Origin: Nitrospirota bacterium
GTDB lineage: Bacteria; Nitrospirota; Nitrospiria; Nitrospirales; UBA8639
Length of the DNA stretch: 8,550 nucleotides
Direction: 5' to 3'
NCBI GenBank assembly: GCA_003235785.1
Contig: QJYE01000509.1
Location: forward strand, 1-8,550
Shown in pieces: positions 1-5,438 of this stretch. The notes below the pieces were generated by a model, which saw only the letters and a list, made by a program, of their open reading frames with translations, made no database searches and had not been told where the DNA came from. The stretch's first letter is position 1, and every line of letters begins with the position of its first letter. The position numbers were made by a program, and so were the translations under genes.

Positions 1-343
1 ATCTCCACACGTATATCAAAAGTCCTCATGGAGAGCAGAAGAGTAAACGTCCAACACATCATCTATACGAACTTTATGCAACCTCTTGATTGTGGAGGCA
101 CGACGCTGATCCGGTTTTGATCCACGTGCTTACCCCTTTCGTACCTGACTCGTGAATTTTGAGGACAATCAACTTCACCGTCGTCAGGCAGAAAGACTTC
201 GGGGATCACCGTAAGGTGAACTTCCCGAATCGAACCCGACGACTCAACGTCCTCTTTTCTCGAGACTTAAACTTTTAAGCCAGCACTCTCCCATTTTAGA
301 ATGAACGCCACCTGCGGAGCATCTAATCACCTGGGCCTCTCAC
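1..343. other. Non-coding or unrecognised stretch
   Basis: I see no convincing gene here. All frames are broken by stops, and the longest open piece (about 156-272, plus strand) has no ATG start and resembles nothing I recognise. The stretch lies immediately upstream of the transposase relic. In a full-length IS91-type element it would have to encode the Y2 catalytic domain, but I cannot read those motifs here, so the relic appears truncated and this DNA is of other or fully decayed origin. The one clear structure is the hairpin at 198-229. Confidence 0.5.
198..229. repeat. Imperfect palindrome (11-bp hairpin)
   Basis: The outer stem TTCGGG (198-203) pairs with CCCGAA (224-229). A GA/ACTT internal loop follows, then the inner stem TCACC (206-210) pairs with GGTGA (215-219) around a GTAA tetraloop. 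No T-run follows on either side, so it does not look like an intrinsic terminator. It could be a REP-like element, a relic of a mobile-element end, or chance. Confidence 0.4.
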
Positions 344-606
344 GGCATCTGTATCAATGCCCAGGGGTTTAGCCTGCATGCCGACACGCAGCGTGGCCCC
401 CAACAGCGGTAAAAACTCGAACGCCTATGTCGGTATATCACGCGCCCGGCTCTAAGCCACAAACGATTACGCCGTACACCAGTTGGTGAGGTCGTCCTTC
501 AACTCAAAACCCCGTACCGCGATAGCACCACTCATCTCGTCATGACGCCGCTGGAATTTCTGCAACGCCTGGCAGCACTCGTTCCGCGTCCCCGGCTCCA
601 TCTCAT

Positions 607-772
607 CCTAAAAACGGCAGTTATTGTGATGAAACACCGCCCATGCTTCGACAGGCTCAGCACGAACGGTTTTTGAAGTGCTCACCCAATTGTTGAAGTG
701 TCCGTTCGCCCGGCGCAGCCTGCGAAGCGGGCGTGTCGAAGGGTTGCGTGCCTACCAACTGCCGTTTTTAGG
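607..772. mobile_element. 166-bp MITE-like non-autonomous element
   Basis: The ends are perfect 16-bp terminal inverted repeats: CCTAAAAACGGCAGTT at 607-622 and its complement AACTGCCGTTTTTAGG at 757-772. A 5-bp CTCAT target duplication flanks the element. It encodes no protein: the open frames crossing it are read-through artefacts. The interior is a second, imperfect inverted repeat (646-742). Size, TIRs, target duplication and lack of coding capacity fit a miniature inverted-repeat transposable element moved in trans by a DDE transposase. IS families with CC-starting ends and 4-5-bp duplications, such as IS1380, are possible parents, but I cannot assign one. It inserted into an already resident IS91-type transposase gene. 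Confidence 0.85.
646..742. repeat. Inner imperfect inverted repeat of the MITE-like element
   Basis: The left arm at 646-669 begins CTTCGACAGG and ends CACGAACGG. The right arm at 702-742, read on the other strand, begins CCTTCGACACG and ends GGGCGAACGG. The arms therefore share both ends (CTTCGACA and CGAACGG) but differ in the middle, where the right arm carries an extra GC-rich segment that is itself self-complementary (GCCCG at 708-712 with CGGGC at 728-732). The spacer holds two copies of TTGAAGTG. A CTTCGACAGGCTCAG-like core is a dispersed repeat type I recall from several bacterial genomes. Its copy number here cannot be seen from one window. Confidence 0.7.
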
Positions 773-1123
773 CTCATTCGCTTCCATGGCGTGCTCACAC
801 CCAATGCCGCGCTGCGGTCCCAGATTGTTCCCGGTGAGGCCGGTCAGGCGCCGAACACCCCCGATGGAGAAGACGATCCCCCTTGACTTCGCCACGGGCC
901 TGGATGAGCTTGGCGCAATTGCTCAAACGGGTCTCCGCGATCGACATCACCACCTGTCCGCAGTGCGGGGCCCCTGGAGCATCCACGCGGCCCCTAAGGC
1001 TGGCTCAGGACAAGCATTGAAGATCCCACGGTGCTCGGCAAAATTCTTCGCCACCTGGTGTTGCCCACCCAGGCCCCACCCCGTGCACCGGCCCGGACCG
1101 ACGATCTCTTTCAAACAACCTGA

Positions 1124-1395
1124 GACCAAGTGGATGCCATCCGCTTCCGTCCGGTTCAATTCCTGAACCCACAGTCCCCCTTGGTCTTCATCCGCCTCAG
1201 ATCCCCCTCGGTGTCGCCATTTTTGGGAAGAGCCTTGGCCAGGGACCGGTAAGCCCCTTCTCGCAGCCTAAAACCCCTCATTTTGTGACCGCTGATTGGG
1301 CGATTGCCCCTCCGCTGCTTCTTTGGTAAGTTTTCAATTACCCAAAAATAGCGTTTAAAATTCCTATTCCCGGTTTTTTCACTCGCCAAGAAAAG
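1124..1395. other. Intergenic stretch downstream of the transposase relic
   Basis: I see no gene. The first part continues the relic's frame for about 30 codons beyond its stop and probably derives from the former element's end. A 4-bp stem GGGC/GCCC with a GATT loop at 1298-1309 is too weak to call. The last 70 bp are AT-rich and should hold the promoter of the exported-protein gene. TAAAAT at 1356-1361 resembles a -10 box, but no good -35 box accompanies it at proper spacing. Confidence 0.5.
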
Positions 1396-1403
1396 AAAGG
1401 AGA
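1396..1403 (+). promoter_or_regulatory. Shine-Dalgarno for the exported protein gene
   Basis: AAAGGAGA with AGGAG at 1398-1402 leaves 7 nt before the ATG at 1410. This strong, well-spaced site supports that start and the reality of the gene. Confidence 0.8.
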
Positions 1404-1409
1404 TAGGTT

Positions 1410-2591
1410 ATGAAACTCCCACTCCTGATGTTCGGTTTTTTGCTCCTTATTCACAGTTTCTGGGGAGGCCATCAGGTCGCTTTCGCCGATTACCAGAATG
1501 CTGAATTGGTAGAAGGCCCGACCCCAACTGCCTTTTCCGTTACTGGAAACTCCGTCCATTACACGCAACTCAGCCCACAACAAGATATGCAGGCCAAGGT
1601 TTTAATCAAAGCCCATGCGGGAGTCGCAGGCCGGGTAACAGAGGTTAATGCCTATTTGGTTTTAAAAAATCAAGATTTTCAAACCTCAGTGTTATCGGGG
1701 CAACTCTGGGGATACCACAAAAACTATGCCAATATTCGCAAACGTACCATCGACAGTACAGTCGCCGTTCGTATTCCAGCCCGCGAACTTCAACAATGGT
1801 TGGCGACGCAATGCAATGCCCTCGTCGATCGCTTAAAAGGCAATGGCATGAGTGACCAAGAGATTTGGGCACAAGATCGAACTATCAACATTCTCGCCAC
1901 CTACCAGTACGGGGTCGGCTTTACGGCCCCGCGAGGAGCAAACGCCACCGAAGTACCCCCCGCTTCTGGTTCCGGTCAAATTTCTCCAATCGTCCGATTA
2001 ACATGTAAGAAGTTTGCCGGCGCGCAAGGACCCGGCGTCGGGGGTGTTGGCTCGCAAGCCCGAATTGATCGCGTCGAAAGCGCCATACTGCAACACGCAG
2101 TGGTGGCAGGCCATAGCGGGGTGTGTCGGCTGAAGCTTGATTACGCAGTAAGGACCAACCACAAGAATGTCGCAGTGAAGTTCCGTCTGAAGGATGATAA
2201 GGGCCGATCCAGCGAAATTAAGACCCTTACGACCAATGATCTCAAAATTGCAGTGGGAAACGTCTCCTATAATATTCCCAATAATGTGGGGGCCGAGACC
2301 GGCAAAATCCGGATGCATGGGATTTCCCCCGAATTTGTATCCAATCAAATTGAGTACCGGGTGGTATGTCACACGCCCCCTGCGAAAGGGCTCACCACTG
2401 GCTCCGGTTCAGGCGGGCAATCCACTCAACAGGGCACAATCAACCGGCAACAACTTCTAGAGCAAATACAGGGACATCCCGCCTCCCAAGGACTGCAGGG
2501 GATAGGAGGTAGGGTACGCAGTCGTGGAATGGATGCTCTGCCACCGCCGATTATTCCTGATCCCGAACCTCCGGCCCTGCCAAGAAACTAG
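1410..2591 (+). CDS. Exported protein of unknown function, two Cys-containing domains
   Basis: This 393-residue protein is not one I recognise. Residues 1-26 form a Sec-type signal peptide: Lys2, hydrophobic stretch LLMFGFLLLIH, and a likely signal peptidase I site after AFA (26). There is no lipobox Cys. The mature part has two β-rich-looking segments: about 37-200 with Cys135 and Cys199, and about 215-321 with Cys239 and Cys320. One disulfide within each is plausible in the periplasm. A Gly/Ser/Gln-rich linker (about 329-345) leads to a C-terminal tail ending in Pro-rich PPPIIPDPEPPALP. No catalytic motif, lipid anchor or membrane helix after the signal is visible. It is a single plus-strand gene, convergent with the TCA operon and preceded by mobile-element debris. 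The start is supported by a strong Shine-Dalgarno site. A secreted or periplasmic binding or structural role is possible but unproven. Confidence 0.85.
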   Translation: MKLPLLMFGFLLLIHSFWGGHQVAFADYQNAELVEGPTPTAFSVTGNSVHYTQLSPQQDMQAKVLIKAHAGVAGRVTEVNAYLVLKNQDFQTSVLSGQLWGYHKNYANIRKRTIDSTVAVRIPARELQQWLATQCNALVDRLKGNGMSDQEIWAQDRTINILATYQYGVGFTAPRGANATEVPPASGSGQISPIVRLTCKKFAGAQGPGVGGVGSQARIDRVESAILQHAVVAGHSGVCRLKLDYAVRTNHKNVAVKFRLKDDKGRSSEIKTLTTNDLKIAVGNVSYNIPNNVGAETGKIRMHGISPEFVSNQIEYRVVCHTPPAKGLTTGSGSGGQSTQQGTINRQQLLEQIQGHPASQGLQGIGGRVRSRGMDALPPPIIPDPEPPALPRN

Positions 2592-2683
2592 CATTTGGGG
2601 TTATTGCTAGATCTTACATTGCTTTTTAGCCTGGATTTGTCCTCTAACTTAAGACGGAGAGGCTACACATATAAGATCAAGAA

Positions 2684-2854
2684 ATGGCTCTTTATACCGC
2701 TGTTCCAGGCACTGCAGTGGTCGGTAACGTGCAAGCCCCTTTTGACCCGGATAGACATTCAAGGCTAGGACTTCTCCCAACTACCGCTTCTAGGAACATA
2801 CATCCATTCCCAGCATTTGAGCTGTTTGAACGCAATGGCCGCATCAAACAGTAG
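2684..2854 (+). CDS. Doubtful small ORF, 56 residues
   Basis: The frame runs from ATG 2684 to TAG 2852-2854 and starts MALYTAVPGTAVVGNVQAP. There is no clear Shine-Dalgarno site (the upstream bases are AT-rich AAGATCAAGAA). It has no motif or signal peptide, and I recognise no family. Its end overlaps the end of the opposite-strand ORF by 11 bp. It may simply be a chance open frame. Confidence 0.12.
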   Translation: MALYTAVPGTAVVGNVQAPFDPDRHSRLGLLPTTASRNIHPFPAFELFERNGRIKQ

Positions 2855-3002
2855 CTGCCCATTCTTCTTGTAAAAGACTTTCCTCGTCGCCTATTTGAGT
2901 TTCTGTCAAGGAAGAAGTCCTTACTTTAACCATAGATTCCCCATTCCCTCTTTGTGCCATTTTTTCAGCAGGTATAGAGAAAGTGAATGTTTCAGTAGAC
3001 AT
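2844..3002 (-). CDS. Doubtful small hypothetical protein, 52 residues
   Basis: The frame can start at ATG 3002 (MSTETFTFSIPAEKMAQ...) or nine codons earlier at 3029. The predicted product is small and hydrophilic, with Ser/Thr- and Glu-rich stretches (SSLTETQIGDEESLLQEEW). Its composition is more protein-like than that of most chance frames. An AGG lies 9 nt before the ATG at 3002, which is weak support. It lies downstream of and in line with sucD, but 257 bp away, so membership of that operon is doubtful. I recognise no family. Confidence 0.22.
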   Translation of the reverse strand: MSTETFTFSIPAEKMAQRGNGESMVKVRTSSLTETQIGDEESLLQEEWAATV

Positions 3003-3258
3003 TTCACATGGCCTATCATCACGCGTCATAGACGAATGGACAAGCTAAAAATTTTTGATTGGGATCGACCGGAAAAAAAAATAAGATGAGAAGCCCAAGA
3101 CACAGTAATGGTTGGCTTATCTATTTAGAAGAATCATCGGCAAGGAATCTGCATGAATCCCTCTCCAAAAATGTTACCGACTCTCCCTCTTACATCACAG
3201 GAAGGATTGGACGCTTCAGCAAAAAACCAATTGCTTGTTGGACAACCAGGTAAAGGGA

Positions 3259-4131
3259 TTAGGCTCCTAGCACGTCTTTGACCGCCTCACCAATTCCCGC
3301 TGGATTTTTTACGACGGTCACACCGGCAGCTTCCAGAGCAGCCATTTTATCTGCGGCCGTGCCTTTTCCTCCTGTGATAATGGCCCCCGCATGTCCCATG
3401 CGACGGCCGGGAGGCGCAGTAATACCGGCAATAAAACTCACGACGGGTTTGGTCATTTCCTGCTTAATGAATGCCGCAGCTTTTTCTTCCGCATCACCAC
3501 CGATTTCACCGATCATGACTACGGCTTCTGTTTCCTCGTCCTCTTGAAACATGTGAAGCAAATCAATATAGCCCGTCCCAATGATCGGATCGCCACCGAT
3601 CCCCACACAAGTCGTTTCGCCAAGGCCTAAGTTGGTGAGCTGATTGACGGCTTCATAGGTGAGGGTGCCACTGCGCGAAATCACGCCCACCCGGCCTTTT
3701 TTATGAATAAAGCCCGGCATGATCCCGATTTTACATTCGTCTGCGGTAATGATGCCAGGACAATTGGGACCAATGAGACGCGTCGACCTTCCATAAAGAG
3801 CCCGTTTGACACGAACCATGTCATTCACGGGGATCCCTTCGGTGATACAAATAATCAGCCATATGCCTGCATCGGCGGCTTCTAAAATCGCATCGGCGGC
3901 AAAGGGAGGCGGCACAAAGATCAAGGAGGTCGTGGCTTCCGTTTTCTTGACGGCTTCACGAACCGTATTGAATACCGGAATGCCTTCCACTTCTTGTCCG
4001 GCTTTTCCTGGCGTCACCCCTGCCACGACTTGCGTCCCATAGGCTTTGCATTGGGTCGCATGAAAGGACCCTTCTTTCCCGGTGATCCCTTGAACCACCA
4101 CCCGTGTATTTTTATTAACGAGAATACTCAT
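3259..4131 (-). CDS. sucD: Succinyl-CoA synthetase (ADP/GDP-forming) alpha subunit
   Basis: This subunit binds CoA and carries the phosphohistidine of succinate-CoA ligase (succinate + CoA + ATP <-> succinyl-CoA + ADP + Pi). At 290 residues it has the normal length. Visible features are the N-terminal CoA-binding Rossmann part with GITGKEG (15-21), TPGKAGQ (40-46), IGPNCPG (120-126), the ligase domain with SRSGTLTYE (152-160) and GIGGDP (177-182), and the active-site loop GHAGAI with His247 as the phosphorylated residue. No key residue is missing. It starts 46 nt after the sucC stop with its own good Shine-Dalgarno site and is the last gene of the operon. In an organism fixing CO2 by the reverse TCA cycle, the enzyme would work towards succinyl-CoA, feeding 2-oxoglutarate synthase. 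The sequence itself does not show direction. Confidence 0.97.
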   Translation of the reverse strand: MSILVNKNTRVVVQGITGKEGSFHATQCKAYGTQVVAGVTPGKAGQEVEGIPVFNTVREAVKKTEATTSLIFVPPPFAADAILEAADAGIWLIICITEGIPVNDMVRVKRALYGRSTRLIGPNCPGIITADECKIGIMPGFIHKKGRVGVISRSGTLTYEAVNQLTNLGLGETTCVGIGGDPIIGTGYIDLLHMFQEDEETEAVVMIGEIGGDAEEKAAAFIKQEMTKPVVSFIAGITAPPGRRMGHAGAIITGGKGTAADKMAALEAAGVTVVKNPAGIGEAVKDVLGA

Positions 4132-4137
4132 GCCACA

Positions 4138-4145
4138 TCACCTTT
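4138..4145 (-). promoter_or_regulatory. Shine-Dalgarno for sucD
   Basis: Read on the minus strand the site is AAAGGTGA, with GGTGA 6 nt before the ATG of sucD. It lies within the 46-nt sucC-sucD gap and supports the chosen start. Confidence 0.7.
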
Positions 4146-4177
4146 CACGAATCGAGAAGAAGATTCCTTTGAGGATT

Positions 4178-5356
4178 TTATTTTTTCTTTTTTCGGAGTT
4201 CCACGATGCGTTGGGCAGCCTCCCAGAGGTCTGCGACCGCTTCGACCTTCAATCCTGATTCAGCCAGAAGTTTTCGGCCTTCCTCGGCATTGGTGCCTTG
4301 AAGACGTACCACCACGGGCAGCTTGATGCCTACTTCCTTGGCCGCTTCAATCACCCCATGGGCGATGCGCTCACAACGAACAATCCCACCGAAAATATTT
4401 ATGAATACCCCTTTGACTTTTTTATCTTTGAGCAAAATGCGAAAGCCTGCGGCCACGGTTTCTTTTGTCGCTCCCCCACCGACATCAAGGAAATTGGCCG
4501 GCTCTGAACCGGCAAGTTTAATGACATCCATGGTTGCCATAGCTAACCCGGCCCCATTCACCATACACCCGATATCACCATCCAACTTGACGTAGTTCAG
4601 ATTATTGTTCCCGGCCTCAATCTCTAAGGGTTCTTCTTCGTGTAAATCCCTGAACTTTTGGACATCCAGATGTTTAAACAGCGCATTGTCATCAAAGGAA
4701 ACTTTTCCATCCAATGCAATAAGACGCTTATCCGTGGTAATCACCAATGGATTAATTTCTATGAGCGTCGCGTTTTTCTCCATGAACAAGCGGTACAGGT
4801 TTTCCAGCATTTGCAGGAATGGCTTGACGACCGCAGGCTCAAAATCAGGGAGACCGAGGCCATATGCCAAGTTGCGCCCATTGTAGCCTTGAAATCCGAC
4901 CGCCGGATCTATGGATTCTTTGAGAACTTTTTCAGGGGTGTGTTCCGCAACTTCCTCAATATCCATTCCCCCTTCGGTGCTCGCAATAAAGGTGGGAAAT
5001 CCCGAGTCCCGATCCACCAACAGACTCAGATAGAGTTCTTTGGCAATCCCCGCGCCTTCTTCAATGAGCAGCCGCCTGACCTTTCGGCCTTTGGGCCCCG
5101 TTTGATGCGTGACTAAGGTTTTGCCAATGAGTTCCTGCGTCAGACCTGGAACTTCTTCTCGATTTTTGGTGAGCTTGACCCCACCGGCTTTACCTCGCCC
5201 TCCGGCATGAATTTGTGCCTTGACAACATAAACCGATGTTTCAAGTGCTGCCGCCCATTTTTCCGCAGCCCGGGCATTCTTCACTTCTTTGCCCTTAGGC
5301 ACCGGAATGCCAAACTGAGCAAATAATTGTTTCGCCTGAAACTCATGAATATTCAT
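4178..5356 (-). CDS. sucC: Succinyl-CoA synthetase beta subunit
   Basis: This ATP-grasp subunit binds nucleotide and succinate and pairs with SucD. It is 392 residues, the usual length. Motifs in order: N-terminal MNIHEFQAKQLF typical of SucC, KAQIHAGGRGKAGG (46-59) in the ATP-grasp fold, EINPLV (200-205) with the Mg-binding Glu/Asn, LDGKVSFDDNA (215-225), GCMVNGAGLAMATMD (263-277), FLDVGGGA (289-296), NIFGGIVRC (320-328) and RLQGTNAEEG (352-361). The C-terminal end is a Lys-rich run (LRKKKK). All conserved blocks are intact. Nucleotide preference (ATP or GTP) cannot be told by eye. It follows frdA after 82 nt and precedes sucD by 46 nt on the same strand, as expected for a co-transcribed pair. 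Confidence 0.97.
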   Translation of the reverse strand: MNIHEFQAKQLFAQFGIPVPKGKEVKNARAAEKWAAALETSVYVVKAQIHAGGRGKAGGVKLTKNREEVPGLTQELIGKTLVTHQTGPKGRKVRRLLIEEGAGIAKELYLSLLVDRDSGFPTFIASTEGGMDIEEVAEHTPEKVLKESIDPAVGFQGYNGRNLAYGLGLPDFEPAVVKPFLQMLENLYRLFMEKNATLIEINPLVITTDKRLIALDGKVSFDDNALFKHLDVQKFRDLHEEEPLEIEAGNNNLNYVKLDGDIGCMVNGAGLAMATMDVIKLAGSEPANFLDVGGGATKETVAAGFRILLKDKKVKGVFINIFGGIVRCERIAHGVIEAAKEVGIKLPVVVRLQGTNAEEGRKLLAESGLKVEAVADLWEAAQRIVELRKKKK

Positions 5357-5361
5357 AATCG

Positions 5362-5367
5362 TCCTTT
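5362..5367 (-). promoter_or_regulatory. Shine-Dalgarno for sucC
   Basis: Read on the minus strand the site is AAAGGA, 5 nt before the ATG of sucC. It fixes the start at MNIHEF. The rest of the 82-nt frdA-sucC gap (5357-5438) shows no convincing terminator. A TATTAT sequence lies in it but lacks a partner -35 box. Confidence 0.65.
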
Positions 5368-5438
5368 GGGTATATTGAACTGCATAATAGGTCGGACCGC
5401 TCTCCCGCCCAGAACTAACGACAGGAACCGTCTTCGCC

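Larger units (their letters stand above)
602..777. repeat. 5-bp target-site duplication CTCAT flanking the inserted element
   Basis: CTCAT occurs at 602-606 and again at 773-777, directly abutting the two ends of the 607-772 element. Deleting the element and one copy (171 bp, a multiple of 3) rejoins codons as ...R-L-H-L-I-R-F-H-G..., the expected transposase sequence. This shows the duplication arose by insertion and is not a coincidental short repeat. Confidence 0.9.
344..1123 (+). pseudogene. IS91-family transposase remnant, truncated and frameshifted
   Basis: This is the C-terminal part of an IS91-type rolling-circle (Y2/HUH) transposase. Readable pieces in order are: GFSLHA (from 365), LERLCRYITRPAL (416-454), TPYRDSTTHLVMTPLEF (from 509), LAALVPRPRLHLI (to 607), then after the inserted element LIRFHGVLTPNAALR (773-817), LAQLLKRVSAIDITTCPQCG (909-968) and IEDPTVLGKILRHLVLPTQ (1016-1072), ending at TGA 1121-1123. 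Damage includes a TAA stop at 410-412, a frame change between about 884 and 901, a second between 968 and 1016, and the 166-bp insertion at 607. The N-terminal zinc-binding region and the catalytic HUH/tyrosine part are not visible, so roughly half or more of a usual 400-500-residue enzyme is missing. It cannot be functional. The family assignment rests on remembered conserved blocks. The start given is the first position where the match is readable. Confidence 0.85.
2592..3258. other. Intergenic region between convergent transcription units
   Basis: These 667 bp separate the exported-protein gene from the 3' end of sucD. I see no RNA gene, IS end or strong hairpin. The inverted repeat CTAGCA/TGCTAG (2588-2593, 2605-2610) overlaps the stop codon and has no T-run. 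CCTCT/AGAGG around 2641-2661 is short. Two small open frames (2684-2854 plus, 2844-3002 minus) are listed separately at low confidence. The rest has no codon signal I trust. Confidence 0.5.

Noticed and set aside
210..250. Possible tRNA T-arm on the minus strand (GGTTCGATTC-like sequence)
   Set aside because: The flanking bases do not form the required 5-bp T-stem, and no acceptor stem or anticodon arm can be built around it.
990..1015. GGCTGGCTCAGGACAAGC resembling the CTTCGACAGGCTCAG repeat, at a frame break in the transposase relic
   Set aside because: Similarity is partial and one-sided, with no inverted partner or target duplication. It may hint at another repeat insertion but cannot be supported.
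678..1166. A 162-codon open frame spanning the MITE and the transposase relic
   Set aside because: It starts inside the non-coding element and runs in a different frame from every recognisable transposase block, so it is a chance frame.
1331..1361. Candidate promoter TTTCAA - 18 nt - TAAAAT upstream of the exported-protein gene
   Set aside because: The -35 box matches consensus at only half its positions; in AT-rich DNA this is expected by chance.
2588..2610. Inverted repeat CTAGCA/TGCTAG at the end of the exported-protein gene
   Set aside because: It is a 6-bp stem with an 11-nt loop, overlaps the stop codon and lacks a following T-run.
3221..3241. Possible terminator for sucD on the minus strand: CCAA/TTGG stem followed by TTTTTT
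   Set aside because: The stem is only 4 bp and AT-rich, too weak to support an intrinsic terminator despite the T-run.
3278..5116. Several plus-strand open frames opposite sucD and sucC
   Set aside because: They are antisense shadows of clearly identified genes and have no ribosome sites or recognisable products.
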